This document shows, one piece after another, positions 45,802-56,045 of a DNA stretch of 64,000 nt. Below the pieces are notes generated by a model. It saw nothing but the letters and a program-made list of their open reading frames with translations. It was not told the DNA's origin and did no database searches. Position 1 is the stretch's first letter, and each line of letters starts with the position of its first letter. The stretch spans positions 1 through 64,000 of the forward strand of contig CANEHB010000009.1 of the NCBI GenBank assembly GCA_947427205.1, written 5' to 3'. This DNA is from an uncultured Clostridium sp. (GTDB lineage: Bacteria; Bacillota; Clostridia; TANB77; CAG-508). A program made the position numbers and the translations under genes.

Positions 45802-46593
45802 CTATAAACTGATTATTGATGTAGCAAGTTTAAAATCTTTTCCTTCAACTCTATACGAAGAAATCTTATCTTTATTACATACACTGCATATTCCAGAATC
45901 AAATATATTTTCTTTTTTAATTCCTATTTCCTCTAAAAGAATTTTATTTATTAGAACAGTATCAATAAAATACTTTTGCTCGCCATCTACTATTTTTCCT
46001 ATTTCTATAAATTCATTTGTTCTATTTGTAAATGAAAATATATCTTCACATAACTCTTTTACATCTTCTCCTACTTCAAAATGACATTTACGTATGCAGG
46101 GATTTATAAAGCAATTAATGTCTTCTGGATTACATCTATAATTATTAATCATCTTTACTACTGCTTTCTGGGCAATCTTTTGAAATGTTCCTCTCCAACC
46201 TGAATGAATATTTGCAATGACTTTTTTTACTGGATCATAAAATAGAAATAAAATACAATCTGCATTAGTTGTTGTTAATGCTATTTGTGGTTTATCTGTT
46301 ATTAGTCCATCTATATCTTCAAGCTCTTCTTTTTTTATAACTCTATCTATACATCTTACATTTGCTGTATGCTTTTGTAATGGCTTAACATATGTATTTA
46401 CATCTAATCCAACTGCATTAAAAATTTTATTATAACTATCCTTTTCCTCTTTTGAGTTACTTCTAAAATTAATGTTTTCTCCTTTTAAAGTGTATGCATG
46501 CTTAATACCATATTCTAACAATTTTTTAAATTGTATATATTCTATACCTTCAGCTTTTTTATATATTATATTTTCATTATTTAAAATATTCAA
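45802..46593 (-). CDS. YlmD/YfiH-family purine nucleoside phosphorylase (laccase-domain)
   Basis: 263 aa. Family residues are visible: QKHTANV, TTNADCILFLF, NIHSGWRGTFQKI and CIRKCHFEVGEDV, giving the Cys/His zinc site. Once called multicopper polyphenol oxidoreductases, these are now known as purine nucleoside phosphorylase/deaminase enzymes. In many Firmicutes the gene lies near sigG or ftsZ; here it is 14 kb from them. Confidence 0.88.
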   Translation of the reverse strand: MNILNNENIIYKKAEGIEYIQFKKLLEYGIKHAYTLKGENINFRSNSKEEKDSYNKIFNAVGLDVNTYVKPLQKHTANVRCIDRVIKKEELEDIDGLITDKPQIALTTTNADCILFLFYDPVKKVIANIHSGWRGTFQKIAQKAVVKMINNYRCNPEDINCFINPCIRKCHFEVGEDVKELCEDIFSFTNRTNEFIEIGKIVDGEQKYFIDTVLINKILLEEIGIKKENIFDSGICSVCNKDKISSYRVEGKDFKLATSIISL

Positions 46594-46740
46594 GAATCTT
46601 TCTCCTTCTGATTAAAATTATATTTAAAATCACTAATACATTAAGAACAAATCTAAAAAATTAAAGATTTTCCATTACAACCTTACTTTTAGTTAGTACA
46701 AACAAATATTTTTATTTACATTACAATATATTTTTATACT

Positions 46741-47829
46741 TTATTTAAAAACTCTTGGGACTCTATTTGAAATAGTACACATTATTTCATAATTGATTGT
46801 ATCTAAGCTTTTCGCAATCTCTTCTAATGTAATAATATTATTATCCCAAATATATACATCATCACCAACACAAACATCTTCTAAATCAGTTACATCTGCC
46901 ATAAATCCGTCCATACAAACGCTTCCTATAATAGGAACTCTTTTACCTTTTATAATTACTTCACCTTTATTTGAAAGTCCTCTTCTTAAACCATCTGCAT
47001 ATCCAATTGGAATAGTTGCAACTTTTGTTTTTCTTTTAGTTATAAAACTTCTTCCATATCCAATAGAAGTATTTTCACTTACTTCTTTTAAAAATGTTAT
47101 TTTCGATTTCAATTTACAAACTGGTTTTAGATTAATTTTATCAAAAGTAGTATTGCAAGCTTCATACCCATATAATATAATTCCTGGTCTTATTAAATTG
47201 CAATATTGATTTTCAAAATTTAAAATTCCATTTGATGCAGAAGAATGAATATATTTTATATCTCCTAAAATTTCTTTTGCTATTTTAACACTACTTTCAA
47301 AAGATTCTAATTGTTTTTTAGTATATTCCTCATCATAATCTGCTGAAGATAAATGAGTATATATTCCCTCTATTTCAATATTAGAATAACTTTTAACCTT
47401 CTCTATATATTCTTTAGTTCTTAGTGGTTTTATTCCTGTTCTCCCCATTCCTGTTCCAATTTCTATATGTACTTTTATTTTCTCTGTGCTTTTCCCTATT
47501 TCTTTTAAAAATGAATCTGAACTTACACCAATTGTGATATTATATTTTACTATTTTATCTATTTCATCTTTATAAGGTTGATTTAATACAAAAATCTCTT
47601 TTTTAAAACCTTGCTCTCTCAAAGCTACTGCTTCATCAACAACTGCTACAGCAACAATATCAAAATTATTTATAATATCATTTCTTGTATTTATGTAAGT
47701 TCCATATGCATTTGCTTTTATAACTGGCATAATTTTCATAGAACTTCCAACATATTTTTGAATTTGTGCTACATTATATTTAAAAGCTTCTAAATCTACC
47801 TCCATAACAGTTGGTCTACTAATTTCCAT
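46741..47829 (-). CDS. alr: Alanine racemase
   Basis: PLP enzyme making D-Ala for peptidoglycan; 362 aa. PLP lysine Lys38 (PVIKANAYG), active-site Tyr in GYADGLRRG, and SVCMDGFMADVTD. Slightly shorter than typical 370-390 aa because AYG-TYIN lacks several residues usually found after AYGHG (the Gly-His is missing), which is unusual near the active site. Downstream of addB by 66 bp. Confidence 0.9.
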   Translation of the reverse strand: MEISRPTVMEVDLEAFKYNVAQIQKYVGSSMKIMPVIKANAYGTYINTRNDIINNFDIVAVAVVDEAVALREQGFKKEIFVLNQPYKDEIDKIVKYNITIGVSSDSFLKEIGKSTEKIKVHIEIGTGMGRTGIKPLRTKEYIEKVKSYSNIEIEGIYTHLSSADYDEEYTKKQLESFESSVKIAKEILGDIKYIHSSASNGILNFENQYCNLIRPGIILYGYEACNTTFDKINLKPVCKLKSKITFLKEVSENTSIGYGRSFITKRKTKVATIPIGYADGLRRGLSNKGEVIIKGKRVPIIGSVCMDGFMADVTDLEDVCVGDDVYIWDNNIITLEEIAKSLDTINYEIMCTISNRVPRVFK

Positions 47830-47894
47830 AAAAAACTCCTTTCTTAATTTGAAATTAATACATTTAATTACCTTTAATAAAATAAATATAGATA

Positions 47895-50800
47895 TTAAAT
47901 AAAATTATACTCATTACCTTTTATATTAGTATTAAACATACAAATAGTTTTATATACGCAATAATCACATCCTGTCTTCTTATTATAATAATATGGCTTT
48001 ATTTCTATTTTTCCTCTTAAAATTTCTTTTGAAATTTCTTTTATTATATCTTTTACTCTTTTTTGAAGACTATCGAAATCTTCTTTTGAAATTACACTTG
48101 ATCTTTTTTCACTTAAGGTTCCATCTTTACTTATATATACTGGAATAATATCAGATGCACCAGTCTCTAGTTTATTATCCATCATTTTTACAACAGATAT
48201 ATCAGCTAATATCAGACCTTTCATTTTAAAATTATTTCTAATTTTATTTTCAATTTCTTCTTCTGATAAATTCTTAGCATTTTTAACTACATTATCTATT
48301 AATCCCATATATAAAATTCCACTTGGTGTTAAGTCAGTCTGTTCTGAAATTGCATCTAAATACGTGATTAACTGTATTTGTAATCCTGCTTCTACTTGTT
48401 TTAAATCTAAATCTTTCATAGAAGATTTATAATCTATTATTCTTACATACTGTTTATCTGATAATTTTGCTGTATCTATTCTATCTATTTTTCCAGTAAT
48501 CTCTAACTTCTTATCATCAATTTCTAATTTTATATTCTTAAATTCGCCATTACTACTAAATTCTACTTCATGACCTAAAATTTTAAAATCACTATATTTT
48601 AAAGAATATACGATATAACAAATTGATTGATAAACTACTTTTTTTAATCTCCTTGTTAATAGTCTAAATTTTGCTGAACTAGAAAAAATGTAATATCTAC
48701 TGGTTTCTAATAATTCAGATACAATCTTATTTACAATCTTTAAAATTTCATCTTCTGTAACTTCTTTTATATTCAGGTTTTTATCATCTATTTCTTTAAA
48801 AAATAAATCTATCACTTCATGCATAAAAGATCCTGTATCTATAGATCCAATTTTTAGCTCTTCTTTTTCTTTTAGTTTTAAACCATATGTTAAATGAAAA
48901 GAAAAAGGACATCTTCTATAGCTTTCTAATCTTGATACACTTGTTTTTAAATAGTTACCATATAATTTCTCAATATTTTCTTTTGAAATATCTTGAGATT
49001 TGTTAGAATAATATATTCCAGAAACAGCTCGTTTAAACCTTTTTTTATCTAAGAAATAAAAATATCTTAATAAATCTTTTTCCTCTTCTTTTATATCTTT
49101 TCCTTCTAAATATTCTTTATATAAATTTAAAACCTCTTCAAAAGTAGCTTTTTCATTTGTTATAATATATTTTCTTTCAATTATATCACTTTCTTCTACT
49201 ATCTTTGGAAAAATCCTTTTTATTTTTTTTATTAATATTGATGGCCTTACAGATAATCCTTGCTTATCTGTTCCTGTATAAGATAAAAATAGTAATTCTT
49301 CTGGTGTTGTTAATGTTCTATAAATATTGAACTGTTCTTCATATAAACTATCAACAGAATTTTTTGCTATATTTATTCCTATATTATCTAATTCTGCTCT
49401 ATCTGCATCATTTAAATAACCTTCCATTCTATTTACTTTCGGAAATGTTCCATCATTTATTCCAATTACAAATACCACTTTCAATTTATTACTTCTTGTT
49501 CTTTCAGTATCACCTAAAACAACCTGATCCTGTGTTGCTGGAATCTTTCCAAGTTCACATGAACTTAAACCAATTTGCAAGATTTCCTTATATCTCTCAA
49601 ACCCTATTTTTTCATCTTTAAATACCATACAAATATCTTCTAATACACTAGTTAATAGCTTATAACTTGTATTATATTCATCTGATATTTCAATACTATT
49701 ATATTCTTTAATTTTTCTATCTAATACTTCATTTATTTTATTATCTATTATAAAATTATATATTTCTTTTGTTATTTCAGTTGCTGATTTATTTTTTGAT
49801 ACTTTATTTTTAAATTCTATTAAAGGATTTACAATTTGTTTTCTAAGCATTTCCAATTTTTCTTGCTTGTCATTTATTTCTTCATATGAAAACTCTTTGT
49901 CATACCATTTTTTTCCTTTTATTCCCCACTTAGAACAATAATTTTCAAGTACATATAAATCCTCTAACTTAATATCTAATAGTCCTGTTTTTACATAATT
50001 AAATATTGCTTCATATGACCAATTCTTTGAAAAAACATCTAGCATTGCTATAATAAATTTTATTAAAATATTTTGATTAAGCTCTTTTTTCTCATCTATA
50101 AAAAGTGGTATTTCATATTTATTAAAAATAGCTTTAGCATCTTCAGAATATTTTTCTAAATCTTCTGCAATAATTCCAATTTCATTGTAATGATATCCAC
50201 TTTTTTTAACCAAACTGTGGATATTTTGTGCTACATATTCAATTTCTGTATATGGATTATTTGCTAAAAACAACTTTATATTTTTAATATCTTTATCGTA
50301 TTTTTTATTTAGAGCATACAAATTTTCTTCCAAAAATTTTAACTCTTCATTTTTAAATCTAATAGTCTCATCTAAAAAAACTTCATCAATCTCGCTACCT
50401 ACTTTTTTAGCTATTTCTATTATTTTTTTTGCATAAACTTTATTAAAGTAAAATATATCATTTTCTTTAGATGATATGTTTTGTAAATTATCAACGCAAA
50501 CTCCTACTGTTATTTCTTGTGCTTTATTTATTAATTTTTCAAATACTTTATATTCTTGTGGAGTAAATCCTAAAAATTCATCTATATATATCAAAGAACT
50601 ATCAAAAATATTTGTTTTATCTAAATTTTCTGCAAGTAAACTTAAACTATCATTCTCATCCATAAAATTATCTTTCAATCTATTTTCATATTTTTCATAT
50701 AAGTTTGATATATCTTTTAATTTTAAATTTGTATATTCACTTTGCACATTTGCATTCTTTAAATCTTCTACTAATACATTATGCTTTTTAAATTCAGTAA

Positions 50801-51156
50801 ACATTCTATTTACAATTTCTACATTTTTTTCTGACTTTCCTAAGAAATTTAAATTATTTTTTTCCTTTGTTAGCAAATCAAAAATAAGCATATCTTTTCC
50901 AGGCTTTGAAAGGTGGTTTGCATCACCACCTATTTCACCTAAAACACGATATGCCATTCTACTTAAAGTTAATACCTCTACATCTATTAAGCTACTTTTT
51001 CCGTGATATTTCAAAAAGTTTCTTTTCTGCTGAAAGATTACATTGTTCTGGTACTATAAGAAATATTTTTTTATTTCCTATATTTTTTGCAATATCATTA
51101 TATATATATTCACTTTTTCCAGTTCCACTTCTTCCATAAATTAAATTTAGTTTCAT
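47895..51156 (-). CDS. addB: AddB helicase-nuclease subunit, +1 frameshift at CGG
   Basis: Subunit of the AddAB double-strand-break resection enzyme. The first part starts at ATG 51156 (after AAAGGA) with Walker A GRSGTGKS and IFLIVPEQCNLSAEKKLFEIS, then RKK-stop. Dropping one base (complement of 51003) gives EIS-GKSSLIDVEVLTLSRMAYRV and 1035 further residues to 47895, about 1086 aa in all. The C-terminal RecB-family nuclease is present (GSFMHEVIDLFF, RIIDYKSS), and Cys residues near the end (GCDYCVYKTIC) form the expected iron-sulphur cluster. addA is not adjacent in the window. It follows the transglutaminase-like gene by 10 bp. Confidence 0.87.
51000..51003 (-). other. +1 frameshift site CGGA in addB
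   Basis: Zero frame reads ATA TCA CGG AAA AAG TAG. Dropping the C gives TCA GGA AAA AGT and joins the two conserved parts of AddB. Confidence 0.75.
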
Positions 51157-51166
51157 AACTTTTCCT

Positions 51167-52369
51167 TTATCTATTATAGTCACTTTCACTTAAAGAAGGA
51201 TACTTAAAACCTGCTTCTCCTACAATATTTCCATCTTCTAAATGATCTTTAAAAAATTCATCTGACCCTTTTAAAAAATATGAATATCTACTTTCATCAC
51301 TTACTCTAAAATTTTCTGGTACAACAGGATCATCCCAAGTAACATCTAAAGCATACCATTTTCCATCTAACATAACATAATTCCATGCATGACTTTCTGT
51401 TTCTCCTGCTCTGTTTTCTCCAACGCCACAGGCTATTATACATGGTATTTCTAAATCGTCTAATATGTATTTACATGCTCTAGCATATCCTTCACAAACT
51501 GCTCGTTTATTTATTAAAGCACCATAAACATTATATACATTACTTCCATCAGCAGAATTGTAATCAATACTATCTACTAAATAATCATGTACTACTTTTA
51601 TTTTATTTTTTGTAGATTGATCTTCACAACTACTTACTATTTCATTTTTAATTTGTTCAATACTATTTATAGCATCATTTACTGCTTCTTCACTACTAAA
51701 TTGTTCTGATAAATAACTGCCTTCCTCACCTGCTCCAATTGATACTTTATATGTTTTTGAAAATGCTCTTGTTGTTTTTTCCATAAGTAAATACATTTTA
51801 GTTACATCAATATAAAATAAATCTGGATTATCAAAGGTTAAAGCATTTATAGCAAGCTGAAAAGAATTTTTTAATGTATCTTCTCCATTTTCTTCATTTA
51901 ATAAGTCATTAAAAGCTTTGTCATAGTTTATTGTAAATGTTCCTGTTTTTAATTTATCCAAATTATTGTATAGTCCTTCATAAATAAATCTTCCATAATA
52001 ATCTAATTGTTCATAATAATAGTTTTCTACATTTATGAAATTCTCTCGTTCTTGTTCTTTTTCTCTTTCTTTTATTTCCTCCATTACTTCAATTGGATCT
52101 CTTACATCTTTAACTACAACCTGCTGAGCATTTGTACTATCTTCTCTATTTTTTCTAAGCTTTTTAATAGGAAAGGTATCTTCTGTTAGAATTTCTCCAT
52201 TATTCGCAATAACTTCTATTTGCGAATAAAATAATGATGCAATACTATACTCTTGTGGTACTTCAATTATCCCAAATACATCTAAACAAAAATATACTGT
52301 TCCTATTGAAATAATAATTATCATTATACTTAAAAAAAATGTAACTATATTATCAATAAATTTTCTCAT
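51167..52369 (-). CDS. Membrane-anchored transglutaminase-like protein
   Basis: 400 aa. One N-terminal transmembrane helix (FFLSIMIIIISIGTVYF), a charged coiled segment (about 90-110), then a transglutaminase/cysteine-protease-like fold with Cys in RAVCEGYARACKYI, His in ESHAWNYV and Asp in ALDVTWDDP. Such proteins act on proteins or peptidoglycan outside the cell; the specific role is unknown. It begins 9 bp after the OGG gene and runs into addB, suggesting one transcript. Confidence 0.8.
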   Translation of the reverse strand: MRKFIDNIVTFFLSIMIIIISIGTVYFCLDVFGIIEVPQEYSIASLFYSQIEVIANNGEILTEDTFPIKKLRKNREDSTNAQQVVVKDVRDPIEVMEEIKEREKEQERENFINVENYYYEQLDYYGRFIYEGLYNNLDKLKTGTFTINYDKAFNDLLNEENGEDTLKNSFQLAINALTFDNPDLFYIDVTKMYLLMEKTTRAFSKTYKVSIGAGEEGSYLSEQFSSEEAVNDAINSIEQIKNEIVSSCEDQSTKNKIKVVHDYLVDSIDYNSADGSNVYNVYGALINKRAVCEGYARACKYILDDLEIPCIIACGVGENRAGETESHAWNYVMLDGKWYALDVTWDDPVVPENFRVSDESRYSYFLKGSDEFFKDHLEDGNIVGEAGFKYPSLSESDYNR

Positions 52370-52378
52370 ATATCTCTC

Positions 52379-53251
52379 CTAAGCAATTTTACCGTCTTCT
52401 CTTTTCCAATAAAATAAATATTGTTGAGCAATTCCAGATAAACCACAAAATTTTTCTTCTGCTAATTTTTGTAATTCCTTTTTATTTACCTTTTCTTCAT
52501 CTTCATTATGAATATATAATTCATTCATTACTCTTCTTACCCAAACATCTATTGGAAAAACATCTAATCTTTTTAAACTAAATAATAATATACAGTCTGC
52601 AACTTTTGGTCCCACTCCATCAAGTTTTAATAATTCTTCTCTCATTTGGTTTGTAGTTTCCATATTTTTTATTACTTCTAAATCAACTTTTTTTTCGATT
52701 ATCATTTTTGTTGTATTATATATTCTTTTATCTCTAAATCCTAAACCTAAATCTCTTAAATCTTGAACACTTGCTTTTGATAATTCCTCTGGTGTTGGAA
52801 AACTATAATATTTTTCTCCATTAAATTCTATTTCTTTACCATAAGTTTTAGATAATCTTTCAATAATTTTTTTAATTCTAGGTATATTATTATTTGCAGA
52901 TATTATAAATGAAATAATACATTCCCATAAATCCTGTTTTAATATTCTAATTCCTTCACCAAAAGTAATACTTTCCTTTAAATACTCATCTATATTTGAT
53001 AATATTCTTTTGTATTCTGTATAATTAGTCTGTAAATCAAAATAATAATTAATAAGTTCTTTTAAATTTCCATTTTCACTTTTTCCAGAAAATATAAATT
53101 TTCCATTTTCTTCTTTTACTTTGATAACTGCTCCATTTATTACTCCAATATAACTTTCATCTTCTAATCTGTTCCATCTAAAACATTGCCCACACTCAAA
53201 TATATGAATAAGATTAAAAGATTCCTGATTTTCTAATATATATTCTTCCAT
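52379..53251 (-). CDS. ogg: 8-oxoguanine DNA glycosylase (OGG1 type)
   Basis: Base-excision repair of 8-oxoguanine; 290 aa. OGG N-terminal domain (FECGQCFRWNRLEDESYIG), helix-hairpin-helix GVGPKVADCI with catalytic Lys216, and Asp235 in VFPIDVW. Together with the UDG and dUTPase it forms part of the window's DNA-repair content. First gene of a likely ogg-transglutaminase-addB transcript. Confidence 0.9.
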   Translation of the reverse strand: MEEYILENQESFNLIHIFECGQCFRWNRLEDESYIGVINGAVIKVKEENGKFIFSGKSENGNLKELINYYFDLQTNYTEYKRILSNIDEYLKESITFGEGIRILKQDLWECIISFIISANNNIPRIKKIIERLSKTYGKEIEFNGEKYYSFPTPEELSKASVQDLRDLGLGFRDKRIYNTTKMIIEKKVDLEVIKNMETTNQMREELLKLDGVGPKVADCILLFSLKRLDVFPIDVWVRRVMNELYIHNEDEEKVNKKELQKLAEEKFCGLSGIAQQYLFYWKREDGKIA

Positions 53252-53434
53252 TATAATATGTCCTTTTCCTAATTTTACTACTTCATTTTATTACACTTTA
53301 GCTAAATAATCAATAGTAAAATAAACCTAAACTTTTTATAATAGTATCTAAATAAATACAACCAAAAGTATTTATTTGAATACATGATAAAATTGAAATA
53401 CAAATAAAATTTTAATTAAACTAAGGAGTATCAT

Positions 53435-53674
53435 ATGTATATAAAACGTTTAAAAGATTTAAGAGAAGATAATGATTTATCTCAAGAATCAATCTCTAAA
53501 ATATTAAAAATTACTAGACCACAATACAGTTTATATGAAACTGGAAAACGTGATATTCCAGTTGATTTATTAAGTATTTTAGCTAAGTATTACAATACAA
53601 GTATTGATTATATTGTTGGTGATACTGATGTTTATAAAAGATATCCAGAAGGAACAAATCCCAAAAATATTTAA
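53435..53674 (+). CDS. XRE-family transcriptional regulator, 79 aa
   Basis: Single helix-turn-helix (RLKDLREDNDLSQESISKIL, YSLYETGKRDIPVDLL) with a short C-terminal tail (YIVGDTDVYKRYPE). Probable small repressor; the target is unknown. CTAAGGAG precedes the ATG. Paralogue of the next gene, and divergent from ogg. Confidence 0.85.
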   Translation: MYIKRLKDLREDNDLSQESISKILKITRPQYSLYETGKRDIPVDLLSILAKYYNTSIDYIVGDTDVYKRYPEGTNPKNI

Positions 53675-53716
53675 TTTTTCAGTAAGTTTGTAATATGAAT
53701 AAATTTACACAAATAC

Positions 53717-53755
53717 TTTATATAATAGGAAAATTATAATTTTCTATTATATAAA
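53717..53755. terminator. Hairpin between the two XRE genes
   Basis: Nearly perfect 19-bp AT-rich inverted repeat (TTTATATAATAG ... CTATTATATAAA). No clear T-run; terminator or operator. Confidence 0.4.
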
Positions 53756-53778
53756 ATAATTACTATCAAAATCTCTTA

Positions 53779-53807
53779 TTGTCAAATCTTTTCTAAATAT
53801 ATATAAT
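53779..53807 (+). promoter_or_regulatory. Sigma-A promoter of the second XRE gene
   Basis: TTGTCA (53779-53784), 17-bp spacer, TATAAT (53802-53807), inside an alternating TATA run. Confidence 0.65.
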
Positions 53808-53837
53808 CTATATATATTTATAGAAGGGATTTTTTTT

Positions 53838-54056
53838 ATGTATAATAGATTAAAAAATTTAAGAATCAAAAATAAGCTAACTCAAAAAGATATTTCTAAA
53901 GTATTAGAAATATCTCAAAGTTTATATTCCATTTACGAATCGGGAAAAAAAGTTATTCCTGTATCTTTACTTTCTAAACTAGCAAAAAAATATAATACTA
54001 GTATTGATTTTATAATAGGAAATACTGATGAGATTACACCTCATAAAAAAAATTAG
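53838..54056 (+). CDS. XRE-family transcriptional regulator, 72 aa
   Basis: Helix-turn-helix protein (RLKNLRIKNKLTQKDISKVL, YSIYESGKKVIPVSLL) about half identical to its upstream neighbour; a tandem duplication. AGAAGGG precedes the ATG. Its 3' end overlaps the convergent yitT-like gene by 4 bp. Confidence 0.85.
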   Translation: MYNRLKNLRIKNKLTQKDISKVLEISQSLYSIYESGKKVIPVSLLSKLAKKYNTSIDFIIGNTDEITPHKKN

Positions 54057-54892
54057 CTTTTAAATCCCAATCCATAGACTTCTCTTGCATCAGTTACTAT
54101 TATAAAAGATTTATCATCAATTTTCTTAGAAATAGATTTTATTCTTTCAATATCTCTACGTTTAGAAACACACATTATTACCATCTTATTTTTTTGACTG
54201 TAGCTACCTTTTGCATATAAAGCTGTAGCTCCTCTTTTTATTTCTAAATTTATAATTTCCATTATTTCTTCATATTTATCTGAAATAATATATATCATTT
54301 TACAAAAATTTATTCCCTCAAAGACAACATCTATCATTTTACCTATAATAAATATTGCAATTGTAGAATATAAACCTACCTCAAATTCTCTAAAAGCAAC
54401 TAAATTAGATATAACTATAACTATATCCATAAAAGTTAAAACATTACTTATTCTCATATTTGCATTATAACTTTGTGCTAGATGTGCAATTAAATCTGTA
54501 CCACCAGTAGAAGTATTTACTTTAAAAGTAAGAGCAAGTCCAATTCCTATAAAAAATCCTCCATATAAACTAGCAAGCAATCTATCTTCTGTAAATGTTC
54601 CAAATCCTTCAAATAAATCTATAAATTTTGAATATAAAAATGTTGCAAAAATAGTTTTAAATATAAACTTTTTTCCAAGTTTTAAATATCCTAATATAAA
54701 AATAGGAATATTTAAAATTAGAATAGTAATACTCATTTGCACATCAAAAAAATAATATAAAATTGTTGCAATACCTGCAAATCCACCACTAGATAATTGA
54801 TTAGGTAAAAGAAAATTTGTAGTTCCAAATGCAGCTAAAGCACATCCCAGTATAATTACTATAATTTGATAAAAAAATTTAAAAACACTCAT
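54053..54892 (-). CDS. YitT-family membrane protein (DUF161/DUF2179)
   Basis: 279 aa. Five or six N-terminal helices with FLLPNQLSSGGFAGIATILYYF and NTSTGGTDLIA, then a cytoplasmic DUF2179 domain (MIYIISDKYEEIMEII, RGATALYAKGSYS, VYGLGFKS). Family function is not firmly known. Convergent with the XRE pair, stop codons overlapping. Confidence 0.88.
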   Translation of the reverse strand: MSVFKFFYQIIVIILGCALAAFGTTNFLLPNQLSSGGFAGIATILYYFFDVQMSITILILNIPIFILGYLKLGKKFIFKTIFATFLYSKFIDLFEGFGTFTEDRLLASLYGGFFIGIGLALTFKVNTSTGGTDLIAHLAQSYNANMRISNVLTFMDIVIVISNLVAFREFEVGLYSTIAIFIIGKMIDVVFEGINFCKMIYIISDKYEEIMEIINLEIKRGATALYAKGSYSQKNKMVIMCVSKRRDIERIKSISKKIDDKSFIIVTDAREVYGLGFKS

Positions 54893-54965
54893 ACATTTAG
54901 TATCAGTGTTTTTTCAAAATTTATACTATTTTTATTAGTATTATAAATCAAAATTTTAATACTTA

Positions 54966-56045
54966 TTATCTTTTAGAAGTAACTTTTTCTTTATCATCTA
55001 TAAAATCTTTGTATTTTTTAGAAATTCTAACATCAATTTTATTTTCTGAATGTTTGATATCTTGTTTTACAACAACATCAACGTCATACATTTCTTTAAG
55101 TTTATTGATATTTTCACGTTTATATCCAACAACATTATTAACATTTTGTGGATGTACTAGTACTTCTACTTCTTTTACTTTAGTATTGATTTTTTTAATT
55201 TTCTCTAAAATAGTATCATAATATATTGATGATTCTACTAATTGTCTGAAAGTTTCATGATATGGACCTGCAACAACTTCACTACCTTCATTATTAGGTG
55301 CACAAATTGTATCAGTATTTTGAAGTCCAATTCTAATAACATTTATTTTTTTCTTTCCGAATAAATAGCACAATTCTTTACATCTTTCAACAGCTTGACT
55401 TACAGTTAATGGTTCATATGTACCTTCTTTGTATTCTTTTTCAAGTTCTGTTCCTTTAATAACTAAAACCGGATAAATCCTAACAATTTTAGGTTTTAAC
55501 TTAATTAAGTCTTTAGCTGTTTGTATATCATCAGTTTCTGTTGACTCTGGAAGCCCTATCATCATTTGATGTCCTAATTTAAAACCATATCTTTTAATTA
55601 ATTTAGAAGCTTTTATTACATCTTCATATGTATGTCCTCTTTTGCATTTTTCTAAAATATAATTATTTGTTGATTGAACTCCTAGTTCTATTGTTTTAAC
55701 TTTATATTTTTTTAATCTTTTTAAAATTTCTTTATTAATATAATCTGGTCTAGTTGAAATTCTTATACTATCTATTTTTTTATCTTTTATATAATCATAT
55801 ACTGCATTTAATAAACTTTCTTGAATTTTCTCATCTATCCCTGTAAAACTTCCCCCATAAAAAGCTACTTCTTTTTTTGCATCTTTTTCTTTAAAGTTGC
55901 TTAGGTAAAAGTCTATAGTTTCTCTTACATCATTTGGAGTTACTTCTTTTAATTGTCCACTAATTTTTCTTTGATTACAAAATGTGCAATCATTAGGACA
56001 TCCTAAATGTGGTACAAATATTGGAATTATATATTTTCTTTTCAT
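54966..56045 (-). CDS. Radical SAM protein, Elp3-like without acetyltransferase domain
   Basis: 359 aa. The 4Fe-4S cluster motif is HLGCPNDCTFCNQ (Cys16, 20, 23), followed by AFYGGSFTGID, RISTRPDYI, ELGVQSTN and HQMMIGLPE, as in Elp3/YhcC-type radical SAM enzymes probably acting on tRNA. The GNAT domain of true Elp3 is absent. Its ATG overlaps the last base of the rnc stop codon, a coupling widespread in clostridia. Confidence 0.88.
   Translation of the reverse strand: MKRKYIIPIFVPHLGCPNDCTFCNQRKISGQLKEVTPNDVRETIDFYLSNFKEKDAKKEVAFYGGSFTGIDEKIQESLLNAVYDYIKDKKIDSIRISTRPDYINKEILKRLKKYKVKTIELGVQSTNNYILEKCKRGHTYEDVIKASKLIKRYGFKLGHQMMIGLPESTETDDIQTAKDLIKLKPKIVRIYPVLVIKGTELEKEYKEGTYEPLTVSQAVERCKELCYLFGKKKINVIRIGLQNTDTICAPNNEGSEVVAGPYHETFRQLVESSIYYDTILEKIKKINTKVKEVEVLVHPQNVNNVVGYKRENINKLKEMYDVDVVVKQDIKHSENKIDVRISKKYKDFIDDKEKVTSKR

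Noticed and set aside
5553..51156. The three frameshifts as independent random sequencing errors
   Set aside because: None lies in a homopolymer, all give the same codon (CGG before a Gly codon), and CGG is otherwise absent from native genes. An error explanation cannot be excluded without reads but is less likely.
5553..51156. Simple reassignment of CGG to another amino acid
   Set aside because: Reading CGG as any amino acid keeps the zero frame, which ends at stop codons at once or soon after in all three genes; only a shift restores them.
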